Of a stretch of 64,000 nucleotides of DNA, positions 9,601 through 16,831 are shown in pieces. The position numbers and the translations under genes are program-made. Under the pieces are notes generated by a model, which was not told where the DNA came from, ran no database searches, and saw only the letters and a list, made by a program, of their open reading frames with translations. The DNA lies in assembly GCF_020880995.1 (NCBI RefSeq), contig NZ_JAJISD010000005.1, positions 1 through 64,000 on the forward strand, given 5' to 3'. Numbering within the stretch: position 1 is the stretch's first letter; every line of letters starts with the position of its first letter. This DNA comes from Reyranella aquatilis. Its GTDB lineage: Bacteria; Pseudomonadota; Alphaproteobacteria; Reyranellales; Reyranellaceae.

Positions 9601-9778
9601 CGACCACCTGGGCCGAGGCGCCGGCATAGCTGGTCGTGACGGTGACTTCCGGCGGCACGATGTTGGGGAACTGCGCGATCGGCAGGCTGCCCAGCGCCAG
9701 CAGGCCCGCGATCACCATGATCGCGGAGACGACGAAGGCCAGCCGCGGGCGGCGGATGAAGAGCGAGGCGATGCCCAT
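6632..9778 (-). CDS. RND multidrug efflux permease (HAE1/AcrB-like)
   Basis: This 1048-residue protein has the full length and layout of AcrB/MexB-type hydrophobe exporters: an N-terminal helix after MGIASLFIRRP, two large periplasmic loops and two blocks of membrane helices. The proton-relay pair is visible in AIGIVVDDAIVVVEAVE (about residues 400-416), and the matching lysine lies in ALAAKNAILVIEVAM near residue 930. It pumps lipophilic compounds out through a tripartite channel driven by protons. It lies 3 bp downstream of the adaptor gene on the same strand, so the two are co-transcribed. No outer-membrane TolC-type partner and no TetR/MarR regulator are adjacent, so an unlinked channel must be used. 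Confidence 0.95.
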   Translation of the reverse strand: MGIASLFIRRPRLAFVVSAIMVIAGLLALGSLPIAQFPNIVPPEVTVTTSYAGASAQVVEESVAQIIERNVNGVENMISMKSTSGSDGSYSLSIYFKVGSNPQDHTVNVNNRINRAMPQLPDEVQRNGVLVKKQSSALLQVVAVYSPKGTRDALFLSNFATINVLDAMQRVPGVGSAGLFGGLDYAMRVWLDLDRMSSLGVTAQDVVKAIEAKNMQAAVGRVGAAPLLDGVDFQLNITAKGRLTSAEEFGNISVRATPEGALLRIRDIGRVELGSANADVTTRYNGKPAAGIQIYQLAGANALATAEGVRKVLQELQDRLPEDVAFDVMYDTTVFVEATIHSVVKTLIEAFVLVALVVFLFLGSVRATLIPIIAVPVALVGTFAVMQVLGFSLNTVSLLALVLAIGIVVDDAIVVVEAVEHTLEKEPGLTPAEATEKAMAEVTAPIIAITLVLLSVFIPTAFMPGIAGKLYQQFAVTISVAMVISAINALSLSPALCALLLTRRGAPRGLMARIQRGLDATRNGYLRVAGPLIRRSLLAVGLVGLFALATGGLLRVVPTGFLPDEDQSSFMAEIQLPDAASTSRTLEAVMQVENMLQGQPWLQNFFTVSGNSLLDGLNLPNRAMMIVSLKPYAERPGREMTAFAVLERLNRAFDRVAVANIYAFNPPPIAGLGNSSGFEFEVQSLTGAPPEEIVAVARGVINAAQAAPELAGVFTTYSASTPQIRLELDRDRAETLGVAIPDIFAALQTAMGSRNVNNFNMFGRTWTVRVQADALDRRTIEDVKRVRVRSSSGKLVPLQAMATLELTTAPATINRYNNLRSVTLNGAPAVGYSSGEAIAAMERVARASLPPGYSYQWAGTAQQEKEAGSQTGFVLALAVLFAYLFLVGLYESLALPVAALLSVIVGLFGALAALWLTGLANNVYAQIGIVVLIALAAKNAILVIEVAMHERAGGSDPVTAATSAAGQRFRAVMMTSFAFILGLVPLVIASGAGAATQRAVGTAVFGGMLAASCLGIFVIPGLYVAFEKMRGAFPALLRLPFRGRKRPG

Positions 9779-9781
9779 GGA

Positions 9782-10960
9782 TCAGCGCTTCGGCTGGTCG
9801 GCGGCGGCCGGCGCGGCCTGCGTCTCGACGGTCATGCCCGCGCGCACGCGCTGCTGGCCGCGCACGATCACCCGGTCGCCCGCCTTGAGGCCGCTCGCCA
9901 CCGCGATCATGCCGTCGCGCACGAAGTCGACGGTGATGCGGCGCTGCTCGACGACGCCCTTGCCGTCGACGACATAGACATAGGGGCCGGTCTGGTCGAT
10001 CGCCATCGCCGGCTGAGGCACCACCAGCACCTTGGCCGGCTCGTTGCCCTCGACGATCACCCGCACCGTCTGGCCGTCGGTCAGCAGTTCGTCGGCATTG
10101 TCGAACACCGCGCGCGCCATCTGGCCGTCGGTGTTGGGATCGACCGTGACGTCGATGAAGTCGACGCGGCCCTTCTCCGGGTAGAGCTTGCCGTCGGCCA
10201 GGCGCAGCCGCACCGGCAGGTGCTCGCCGGCGCGCAGGTCGCGCCGCACGTTCAGCAGCTCGGCCTGCGAGACCGAGAACAGCACGCGGATCTGCCGCTC
10301 GTTCACGATGGTGGCCAGCACGCCCGATTCCGGCCCGACGATGTTGCCCGGCGAGACGGCGGCGCGGCCGATCAGGCCGGCGATTGGCGCGGTGATCTTC
10401 GTGTAGGAAAGCTGCAGCTCGGCATCCTCGAGCTGGGCCTCGGCGTCGTCGAGCGTGGCCTTGGCCTGCAGCTGCTCGCTCAGCCGCTGGTCGTAGGCGA
10501 CCTGCGAGACGTTGTTGGTCTTGAGCAGGTCGGCGGCGCGCTTCAGCTGCGCCTCGGCGTTGATCAGCGCCGCCTGCGCGCCGTCGCGCAGCGCCCGCTT
10601 CTGGTTGACGGCAATGCGGTAGGGCGCGGGATCGATGGTGAAGAGCAGCTGGCCCTCCGTCACCTTGGCGCCGTCCTCGAACTCGCGCTTGCCGAGCACG
10701 CCCTTCACGCGGGCGCGCACCTCGACCTTGTCGAACACCGCGATGCGGCCGATGTATTCCGACTGCGGCGCCAGCGGCCGCAGCTCGGCGGGCTGCACCA
10801 GCACGACCGGCGGCGCGTTGTCCGCGGCCTTCGTCTGGGCACCGGCCGCCGGGGCCAGGGCGAATGCCAGCAGCCCCGCCAGGGCAACCACCGCCGGGCG
10901 CAGGCCGCCGCGCGGCGGCGTTCCGGTGTCGTTGCGGGGAACGCGCGGCCAGTGGATCAT
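9782..10960 (-). CDS. RND efflux periplasmic adaptor (membrane fusion protein)
   Basis: This 392-residue protein starts with a cleavable signal (hydrophobic stretch AVVALAGLLAFALAPAAGA, then Q). A barrel-sandwich half follows (IGRIAVFDKVEVRARVKG), then a long alpha-hairpin with heptad-like Ala/Leu/Glu content (about residues 110-190). The second lipoyl half comes next (LSYTKITAPIAGLIGRAAVSPG), then beta-barrel and membrane-proximal domains. It links the pump encoded directly downstream to an outer-membrane channel. The start at 10960 is supported by CCGGAGTAGAACG. No lipobox cysteine follows the signal, so it is soluble-periplasmic rather than lipid-anchored. Confidence 0.93.
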   Translation of the reverse strand: MIHWPRVPRNDTGTPPRGGLRPAVVALAGLLAFALAPAAGAQTKAADNAPPVVLVQPAELRPLAPQSEYIGRIAVFDKVEVRARVKGVLGKREFEDGAKVTEGQLLFTIDPAPYRIAVNQKRALRDGAQAALINAEAQLKRAADLLKTNNVSQVAYDQRLSEQLQAKATLDDAEAQLEDAELQLSYTKITAPIAGLIGRAAVSPGNIVGPESGVLATIVNERQIRVLFSVSQAELLNVRRDLRAGEHLPVRLRLADGKLYPEKGRVDFIDVTVDPNTDGQMARAVFDNADELLTDGQTVRVIVEGNEPAKVLVVPQPAMAIDQTGPYVYVVDGKGVVEQRRITVDFVRDGMIAVASGLKAGDRVIVRGQQRVRAGMTVETQAAPAAADQPKR

Positions 10961-11106
10961 CGTTCTACTCCGGAAAACGTCGAAGCCTTCCCTCGACCGG
11001 CCCCGGACACTTGCAGGCTTCGTCACCCGGGCGGACATAACGCATCCCCGTTTCAATATCGCTTCGCCATGATCGAGATCAAGCCAGACGGACCGGGAGA
11101 CGGACG

Positions 11107-11988
11107 ATGACGGCGAATGCCGCGCCCGGCTTCGACGAACTGCCCGTGCCGCTGGCATTGGGCTCGACCTTTTTCCACCCTGCGATCGAGCAGGTGCGCA
11201 AGTTCGCCGACGCGGTCGAAGACCCGGACGGCTGGCGGGTCGGCGATCCGTCGGACGGCCTCGTCCATCCGCTCTTCCTCGCCACCTATGTCTGGTTTCC
11301 GTCGGGCTTCCTGCGGCGCGCGCCGGGGGAGGCCGGGCATTTCGAGCTCTTCCGGGAACGCTATCCGCATCTGGTCGGCACGCCGTTCCTGCATTCCAGG
11401 AGCACCGCGCGTTTCTGCCGCCCGTTCGCGCTGGGACGACCGGTGCGCGCCGACGTGGCCGTGATCGCGAAGGACCGACGGCGGGGCCGCGACTTCATCG
11501 TGATGCGGGCCTCGTTCTTCGACGCCGATGGGCGGGCGCTCGCGCAGTTCGAGCATGCCTGCGCCATCCGCGGCAACGGCGCGCCGTCCGCCGCTGCGCC
11601 ACGACCGTCGGCGCCCGTCGCGGCGGAGCCCGGCACCGTCCTGCCGCCCCGCCGCATCGAGATGACGCTGGAGAAATCGCGCCTGTTCAGCCTGCCGGGC
11701 GAGAACCACCACACCGACGACCGGCGGGCGCAGGCCCTGGGCGCCCGGGTCGCGATTCCGGCGGCCACCATGTCCTTCGCCTATCTGTCGCGTTTCGCGC
11801 AGGACCAGTTCGGCGAGGAGGCCTGGATGGCGCGCGGACGGCTCGACGCCACCTTCACACGCATGCTCCAGCGCGACGACGTGCTGGAAGTGGGCGGGCA
11901 CCGCTGCGCCGACGTCCTCGATCTCGCGATCCGCAACGGCCGTCGCGAGACCGTCGCCGTGGCGATGGCGGGTCTCAATAGACGTTGA
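11107..11988 (+). CDS. MaoC/FAS1-like double hot-dog acyl dehydratase
   Basis: This 293-residue protein looks like two hot-dog halves joined. The first half (FHPAIEQVRKFADAVEDPDGW) resembles the FAS1-like N-terminal dehydratase domain. The second half contains SLPGENHHTDDRRAQALG followed by VAIPAATMSFAYLSRF, the position of the hydratase-2 motif with its Asp/His pair. Enzymes of this kind hydrate or dehydrate acyl-CoA thioesters (for example mesaconyl-CoA or 3-hydroxyacyl types). The first half seems to lack the complete catalytic motif, as is common. It is divergent from the efflux adaptor gene, and its last 14 bases overlap the end of the convergent DUF4136 gene. Substrate unknown. Confidence 0.65.
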   Translation: MTANAAPGFDELPVPLALGSTFFHPAIEQVRKFADAVEDPDGWRVGDPSDGLVHPLFLATYVWFPSGFLRRAPGEAGHFELFRERYPHLVGTPFLHSRSTARFCRPFALGRPVRADVAVIAKDRRRGRDFIVMRASFFDADGRALAQFEHACAIRGNGAPSAAAPRPSAPVAAEPGTVLPPRRIEMTLEKSRLFSLPGENHHTDDRRAQALGARVAIPAATMSFAYLSRFAQDQFGEEAWMARGRLDATFTRMLQRDDVLEVGGHRCADVLDLAIRNGRRETVAVAMAGLNRR

Positions 11989-12490
11989 ACAATCGTCTCT
12001 GGCTGCGCCCGTTTGCGCCCGGCCAGTCGGCGAAGGTCGCGCGGATCATGTAGGGCACGACTTCATTGATGTCCGACCGCCTGCCGGTGCTGTAGACGGT
12101 CGCTTCGTAGCTCCTCACCGTCTCGTTCCGGGCGTTCGACTTCCGGAGATCGATGAGGACCACGGTCATGCGGAAGTCGAAGGAGACGTCGGCGCCGTCC
12201 CGCGACCAGGTACGCGGGCGCTCGCCCTCATACGTGAAGATCACGCCGTAGTCGGCGGCGGCCTGCGTGGTAACCCGGCGCAATCCCTTGGCCTCGAACC
12301 CTGCGGCGAGCTGGTTGGCATGGGTCGCCCAGGCGAGGCTGGCTTCGGCAGGCTCGATGAAGAAGGTCTTGCCGGCCAGACTGTCGGGCAAATCGTGGAA
12401 CGGCGTGAATTCCGTCCTCACGGGCGTGCCGCAGGCCGCAACCAGCGACATCAGCAATGCCAGGACGCCCAGCCGAGCCAACCGTTCCAT
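11975..12490 (-). CDS. DUF4136-family lipoprotein
   Basis: This 171-residue protein has a lipoprotein signal (RLGVLALLMSLVAACG, Cys at about residue 21). The domain that follows contains GKTFFIEPAEASLAWATHANQLAAGFEAKG and, near the end, a YEATVYSTG strand, in the manner of DUF4136 outer-membrane-associated lipoproteins. The function of that family is not known. The start is the ATG at 12490 after a GAAGGGAAGGGCGAGG stretch; the open frame upstream lacks homology. Its promoter region carries a pair of 11-bp direct repeats (12527-12568). The stop overlaps the end of the convergent dehydratase gene. Confidence 0.75.
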   Translation of the reverse strand: MERLARLGVLALLMSLVAACGTPVRTEFTPFHDLPDSLAGKTFFIEPAEASLAWATHANQLAAGFEAKGLRRVTTQAAADYGVIFTYEGERPRTWSRDGADVSFDFRMTVVLIDLRKSNARNETVRSYEATVYSTGRRSDINEVVPYMIRATFADWPGANGRSQRRLFNVY

Positions 12491-12526
12491 GCCTCGCCCT
12501 TCCCTTCGGGGTACCAGGAGGCTGTT

Positions 12527-12568
12527 TATCGGTTGTGTGACAATATTTCTATACTCGTATCGGTTGTG
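12527..12568 (-). promoter_or_regulatory. Paired 11-bp direct repeats upstream of the DUF4136 lipoprotein gene
   Basis: TATCGGTTGTG occurs at 12527-12537 and again at 12558-12568, so the repeat-to-repeat distance is 31 bp, close to three helical turns. They lie 37-78 bp upstream of the ATG at 12490. An AT-rich spacer (CAATATTTCTATACTC) sits between them. This arrangement suits a dimeric or tandem-bound regulator; no protein is assigned. Confidence 0.4.
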
Positions 12569-12618
12569 ACCACCGGGCAGCTGACCTAGCAGGCCGCGTC
12601 GTGAGGCTCGCGCCGGGC

Positions 12619-12959
12619 CTAGGGGTGATTGCCGCCGCGCACCGCGAGCGACGCAGCCCCGGCGACGACGGCAAAGGCGGCCAGCACCAGCAGGCTGCCG
12701 GCCACCGCCTCGACGAAGGCCGGGCCCATCGTGTCGGCAGCGCGCGACAGGCCGAGCCGCCAGGACAGCATCGACGAGGCGGCCGAGACGCCGAGGCAGC
12801 TTCCCAGCACGCGGCCGAGATTGACCAGCCCACCGGCCGAGGCGGCGTGGCCGGCGGGCGCGGCGTGAACGCGCCAGCACAGGTGACGCCGACGATCAGC
12901 CAGGGATGGATCGCCAGTCGTTCGAGGATGCGCAACGGCGGCGGTTCGAGGGACTTCAT
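12619..12959 (-). pseudogene. Remnant of a DHA2-type MFS transporter, internally deleted and frameshifted
   Basis: From the ATG at 12959 the minus strand encodes an N-terminus of the DHA2 type (LERLAIHPWLIVGVTCAGAF, about 31 residues). The frame then breaks near 12865. A second frame continues with SAGGLVNLGRVLGSCLGVSAASSMLSWRL and a final helix (SLLVLAAFAVVAGAASLAV) to the TAG at 12619. These are the first helix and last two helices of a 14-helix drug:H+ antiporter of about 500 residues; roughly 400 residues are missing. It is non-functional as a transporter. A palindromic element lies just upstream (13022-13140). Confidence 0.65.
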
Positions 12960-13021
12960 GGCCTGTGCGTGTGTACCGCGCCGGGACTTCCAAGCGAAAT
13001 AGCCGATGGCCGCATCCGAAC

Positions 13022-13140
13022 AAGGTCCTTCGCCGCGCTCAGCATGACACCGGTGGGGTGACTGGCGCAGTGCGCCTGTCCCGACAAAATTGTCATCGCG
13101 GGCGGGGTGACCCCCGCCCTGGAGCACAGCGAAGGACCCT
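13022..13140. repeat. Intergenic palindromic element (family 2)
   Basis: The left arm AAGGTCCTTCGCCGCGCTC (13022-13040) is mirrored by GAGCACAGCGAAGGACC ending near 13138. An inner palindrome GGCGGGGTGACCCCCGCC sits at 13101-13118. It is related in its outer arms to the element at 24323-24422. It fills most of the gap between the MFS remnant and the intact MFS gene and carries no plausible gene. Confidence 0.6.
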
Positions 13141-13261
13141 ACCTGCTTAGACACACAGCCATCGACGTCAGGTCACATCCGGCGGGCGGAACGTCACGAT
13201 TGCGGCGGTGCCCTGTCGATAGCACTGTCATGGCAATGAACAGTCGAGGAAACGCTTCCTG

Positions 13262-14536
13262 ATGTCGCCCAGCATCCGGCGGCAGGCCATCATCATCGTG
13301 GCGACGCTGGCGACGGCCTATGTCGCGAGCCACTTCTTCCGCGCGGCCAACGTCACGATCGGGCTCGACCTGATGCGCGACCTCGGCATCGGGCCGGAAG
13401 CGCTGGGCGCGCTGACCGGCGCCTTCTTCTTCGGCTTCTCGGCGATGCAGATTCCCTGCGGCTTCCTGTTCGACCGCTACGGGCCGCGCCGCACGGTGAC
13501 CGGCATGCTGGTGGTCGCGGTGATCGGCGCGACGTTGTTCACCCTGGCGCCGGCCTGGCCGCAGCTGCTGGCGGGCCGCGCGCTGATGGGCGCGGGCTTC
13601 GGCGTGATGCTGATCGGCAGCATGGTGGTGATCTCGCGCTGGTTCCCGCCCGACCGCTTCGCCACGCTGGCGGGCATCGTCCTGTCGGTCGGCCTGCTGG
13701 GCAACCTGCTCGCCACCACGCCGCTCGCCTGGGGCACCGGCGAGATCGGCTGGCGCGGCGTGTTCGGGATCATGGTGGTCTTCACCGCGCTGACGGCACT
13801 CGCGGTCTGGACCATCGTGCGCGACGCGCCGCCGGGCCATCCCTTCCTCGAGCGCAAGACCGAGACGCCGGCGGAGATGATGCGCGGTCTGGGTGAGGTG
13901 CTGAAGAACCCGCAGCTCAAGTTCATCCTCGCGCTCAACTTCTGCAACTATGCCTGCACCTTCACCGTGCAGGGCCTGTGGGGCGGCCCGTTCCTGCGAG
14001 AGGTCCATGGGCTCAGCCGCGTCGAATCGGGCAACGTGCTGCTGGTCGCGGTGATCGCCTACCAGATCGGCATGCTGACCATCAGCCCGCTCGACCGCGT
14101 GTTCGACACGCGCAAGCGCATCGCCATCACCGGCACCCTGCTGATCGCCGCCATCCTCGCCACCTTGGCGCTGTGGGCCAATGCGCCGCTCTGGGTCGCC
14201 ATGGCCGCCATCGTCGGCATCGGATTCCTGAGCGCGTCGAGCACCATGGTGATGACCCACGGGCGCGGCACCTTCCCCGACCGGCTGATCGGCCGCGGCA
14301 TCGCCACCATGAACACCAGCGTGATGCTGGGCGTCGCCTGCATGCAGAGCCTGTCGGGTGTGATCGTCGGCGCCTTCCCGCCTTTGCCCGACGGTGCGCG
14401 TTCGGAGGAAGCGTACCGCAGCCTGTTCGGCTTCATGGTCGTGGTGCTGCTGGTCGCCGTGACCATCTACAGCCGGTCGCGCGACGTCCGCCCCAGCGAC
14501 GAACTGCGCGCGCGGCAGGCGGCACTCAAGCCCTGA
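13262..14536 (+). CDS. MFS transporter (12-helix)
   Basis: This 424-residue protein has twelve predicted membrane helices. The MFS signature between helices 2 and 3 reads CGFLFDRYGPRRTV (about residues 66-79). A less hydrophobic central loop (ERKTETPAEMMRGLGEVLKNP, about residues 199-219) separates the two halves. It is a secondary transporter of the inner membrane; the size and loop suit organic-acid/sugar-phosphate-type porters, but the substrate cannot be told. The ATG at 13262 follows GAGGAAACGCTTCCTG. The GH25 gene follows after 41 bp on the same strand and may be co-transcribed. Confidence 0.85.
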   Translation: MSPSIRRQAIIIVATLATAYVASHFFRAANVTIGLDLMRDLGIGPEALGALTGAFFFGFSAMQIPCGFLFDRYGPRRTVTGMLVVAVIGATLFTLAPAWPQLLAGRALMGAGFGVMLIGSMVVISRWFPPDRFATLAGIVLSVGLLGNLLATTPLAWGTGEIGWRGVFGIMVVFTALTALAVWTIVRDAPPGHPFLERKTETPAEMMRGLGEVLKNPQLKFILALNFCNYACTFTVQGLWGGPFLREVHGLSRVESGNVLLVAVIAYQIGMLTISPLDRVFDTRKRIAITGTLLIAAILATLALWANAPLWVAMAAIVGIGFLSASSTMVMTHGRGTFPDRLIGRGIATMNTSVMLGVACMQSLSGVIVGAFPPLPDGARSEEAYRSLFGFMVVVLLVAVTIYSRSRDVRPSDELRARQAALKP

Positions 14537-14577
14537 CACAGGCTTGCCCGCAGCGCCGGGCGATCTACTCTCGCGGC

Positions 14578-15390
14578 ATGATCACCCGCAGGACGACCCT
14601 CTTCTCCGGCCTCGCCGCGACGGCCGCCGCCGGCTGCACCCCGAGCCAGCCCGTCTCGACCGCCAGGCCCTACCCGATCGCCCCGCCGCCGCCCGACCGC
14701 GCGACGATGGGGCTCGACGCGGTGATCGACCTCAGCCGCAGCGTGGCCGTCTCCGATTTCCGCGCCGTGCGGCAGAGCGGCATGCTGGGCGTGATCCACA
14801 AGGCGACCGAGGGCGGCGACTATCTCGACACCGCCTATGCCGGGCGGCGGCCGCAGGCCGAGGCGGCCGGTCTGCTGTGGGGCGCCTATCATTTCGGCAC
14901 CGGCCAGACGCCCGGCGCCCGTCAGGCCGCCTACTTCCTCTCCGTCTCGCGTCCCGGCCCGCGCACGCTGCTGGCACTCGACCTCGAGGCCAACGAGAAC
15001 AACCCGCGCAACTCGATGCGGGTCGACCAGGCCGAGGAGTTCGTGCAGGCGGTGGCGGCGGCGACCGGCCGGCTGCCGGTGGTCTACGTCCACCCGACCT
15101 GGGCCAATGGCGAGCCGCTGCCCAACTCCGGCCTCAGCCTCGGCGCGCGCATCACGCCCGATTCGATCCTGGCGCGCTGCGGACTGTGGGTTGCCGACTA
15201 TCACGATTCGCCCGAGATTCCGCTGGCCTGGGAAACGACCGGCTGGCGGCTCTGGCAGTATGCCGGCGACGAGAGCGAGGGAAAGCCCGCCTACGGCCAG
15301 ACCAACATCGTGAAGGGCGTCAGCCACTGCGACCGCAATCTCTTCAACGGCGATGCCGGGGAACTGCGCCGCTTCTGGGGCGCCGCCTAG
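14578..15390 (+). CDS. GH25-type lysozyme-like lipoprotein with Tat signal
   Basis: This 270-residue protein starts with a twin-arginine signal (TRRTTLF) whose hydrophobic stretch ends in a lipobox, AAGC (Cys20), so a Tat-exported lipoprotein is predicted. The rest resembles glycoside hydrolase family 25 muramidases. VIDLSRSVAVSDF holds the first Asp, GVIHKATEGGDY and WGAYHFG are core strands, LLALDLEANE is the catalytic DxE, and WQYAGDESEG lies near the end. The expected activity is cleavage of the MurNAc-GlcNAc bond in peptidoglycan, for remodelling or against competitors. It sits 41 bp after the MFS gene. Anchoring by Tat plus lipidation is unusual for the family but each signal is clear in the sequence. 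Confidence 0.8.
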   Translation: MITRRTTLFSGLAATAAAGCTPSQPVSTARPYPIAPPPPDRATMGLDAVIDLSRSVAVSDFRAVRQSGMLGVIHKATEGGDYLDTAYAGRRPQAEAAGLLWGAYHFGTGQTPGARQAAYFLSVSRPGPRTLLALDLEANENNPRNSMRVDQAEEFVQAVAAATGRLPVVYVHPTWANGEPLPNSGLSLGARITPDSILARCGLWVADYHDSPEIPLAWETTGWRLWQYAGDESEGKPAYGQTNIVKGVSHCDRNLFNGDAGELRRFWGAA

Positions 15391-15463
15391 CCGGAATTCC
15401 CGCGGCCTGCGGCAAGCGCGAAAAGAGGCGGCGGGGCCGCGCCCGAGGAGCTAGACTGACCCC

Positions 15464-15832
15464 ATGTCCGCCATCGAAGCCCTGCGCAAGTCGCTGTCCG
15501 CCTCCTCTGAAGACGCCTCTTCCGAGGACAAGAAGAAGATGGCGGTCGAGGCCATCACCAAGATTCTGGATGCGCTGGGCCGTGGCGTGGCCCCGTTCGG
15601 CGAATGGGAGCAGCGCTGCCTGGGCGCCGCCATCATCGCGCTGCGGTCGAGCAAGTTCGACGAGGCGCGGTCCTTCGCGCGGCGCGCGATCTGGCCGGAG
15701 GAGAACCGGCGCAACTCGGGCGTCGCCCGCTTCCCCCTGCGGCCCGGCATGCTGAGCCTCGCGGAACTCGCCCACGAGCTGGAAACCGCGCGCAAGCTGC
15801 CGCCGCGCGGTAAACCCCGCACGGTCGAATAG
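15464..15832 (+). CDS. Hypothetical protein, 122 residues
   Basis: A small soluble protein with a Ser/Glu/Asp/Lys-rich N-terminal part (residues 1-27) and then helical segments, including MAVEAITKILDALGRG and AAIIALRSSKFDEARSFARRAI, that could form a short helical-repeat (TPR-like) pair. I do not recognise the family. Coding status is supported by an uninterrupted frame with typical third-position G/C, an ATG at 15464, and lack of a better frame on either strand. It lies 73 bp after the lysozyme-like gene on the same strand. Confidence 0.6.
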   Translation: MSAIEALRKSLSASSEDASSEDKKKMAVEAITKILDALGRGVAPFGEWEQRCLGAAIIALRSSKFDEARSFARRAIWPEENRRNSGVARFPLRPGMLSLAELAHELETARKLPPRGKPRTVE

Positions 15833-16160
15833 GCGACGGGAAAAGACCGGCTGCGCGGCGGCCGAAATTCGACAAAACCACCCATTGCGGATCGACCGGG
15901 GCAGGCGCATGTCTCGCACCATGAGCCCGGTCCCCGCCTTCGCTTGCCAACCGGCCCGCTGTCGACCCTCCCGCTGTCGACGCGGCTCCTGCCGCTAAGC
16001 CAATTCTTCGTTTCCTGGAATTCGAACTGCCAGAACCGGTCCACCGACCGGCGGGAGCGCAGTCATGTCCTATCTACATAAAGTGGCCGGGGAACCGGCG
16101 GCGGGTTCGACTGTTAAGGAGGGCGCAACGCCCCGCAACAACCCTTCGGGAGGTCAGGAG
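15833..16160. other. Gene-poor stretch with a tandem duplication and a small hairpin
   Basis: I see no convincing gene here. The stretch holds CCCGCTGTCGAC twice (15955-15966 and 15970-15981), a hairpin CCGGTC-CACC-GACCGG (16036-16051), and a run-in to the ribosome binding site of the next gene. An in-frame upstream extension of that gene from 16065 is possible but looks non-protein-like. Confidence 0.5.
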
Positions 16161-16391
16161 ATGGAACGGAAGCAGGCGATTTACGATCTGGCCGTCCGCG
16201 TCTGCCGCGCCGTTCGCGGCGTCCGGAGCGATCGCCAGACCTGGATCGGGCTGGAACTGATCCATCGCGAGATGAGCGGCGAGCGTCCCACGGCGATCGA
16301 CGCCGCGGTGGCCTTCGCGGCGGCCAAGGGCTGGCTGGCCATCGGCGGCCGTCCCTCGCACAGCGTTATGCTGGGCCAGGGCGCTCCCTGA
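16161..16391 (+). CDS. Small hypothetical protein, 76 residues
   Basis: It encodes a compact, mostly helical protein (IYDLAVRVCRAVRGV, AIDAAVAFAAAKGWLAI) ending in GGRPSHSVMLGQG. The pattern of a helix, an 'LIHREM' helix and AAAKGWL resembles small winged-helix or HTH-like folds, but no family is recognised. The ATG at 16161 is chosen because GGGAGG stands seven bases upstream; an in-frame start at 16065 would add 32 low-complexity residues. The protein could act in regulation, on fold impression only. Confidence 0.5.
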   Translation: MERKQAIYDLAVRVCRAVRGVRSDRQTWIGLELIHREMSGERPTAIDAAVAFAAAKGWLAIGGRPSHSVMLGQGAP

Positions 16392-16471
16392 TACCGTCCG
16401 CATGAGGAAACCGGGTTCGCGTCGAACAGCCGTCATTTGACGCTCCCGCCCGGCCGCCGCAGGTTCTCGCG

Positions 16472-16825
16472 ATGATTGCCGACCCCGCGCGTACCATCCC
16501 CATCCTCGCCTCGCTCGACATCGCCGAGAGCGCGGCCTTCTACGCCGAGCAGCTCGGCTTTGCCGTCGGCTACCAGGATGCGGGCTACCTGATCGTCAAA
16601 CGCGACGAGATGGAGATCCATTTCTGGAGGACCGACGATCGCCGGTTTCCCGAGAACACGGGTTGTTACATCCGTGGCGGCCAGGTCGCAGCGCTGCATG
16701 CCGAATTCGAGAAGCGCGGCGTCCAGAAGCTCTCGCCCTTCGAGGTGCGGCCGTGGAACATGAAGGAGTTCTACGTCCACGATCCGCACGGCAACCTGCT
16801 GAGGTTCGGCTGCTCGCAGTGGTGA
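16472..16825 (+). CDS. VOC-family (glyoxalase/bleomycin-resistance) protein
   Basis: This 117-residue protein has the paired beta-alpha-beta-beta-beta layout of the vicinal-oxygen-chelate fold. IPILASLDIAESAAFYAEQLGF opens the first half and MEIHFWRTDD ends it. The second half runs from GCYIRGGQVAALHAEFEKRG to EFYVHDPHGNLLRFG. It is closest in appearance to bleomycin-binding resistance proteins, which act as dimers and bind the drug without a catalytic metal. Other VOC functions cannot be excluded. It is convergent with the HAD gene, their ends 6 bp apart. Confidence 0.8.
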   Translation: MIADPARTIPILASLDIAESAAFYAEQLGFAVGYQDAGYLIVKRDEMEIHFWRTDDRRFPENTGCYIRGGQVAALHAEFEKRGVQKLSPFEVRPWNMKEFYVHDPHGNLLRFGCSQW

Positions 16826-16831
16826 GGCCGC

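Noticed and set aside
6632..10960. Idea that the pump and adaptor are the type I exporter for the giant proteins
   Set aside because: The pump is an RND proton antiporter (VDDAIVVVE, AAKNAIL) without an ATPase domain; type I secretion needs an ABC transporter.
14578..15390. Prophage endolysin
   Set aside because: No holin, structural or integrase genes nearby, and the signal is a Tat/lipoprotein type rather than a phage one.
16065..16160. Longer start (16065) for the small protein at 16161-16391
   Set aside because: The extra residues are low in structure and GGGAGG stands at a good distance before the ATG at 16161.
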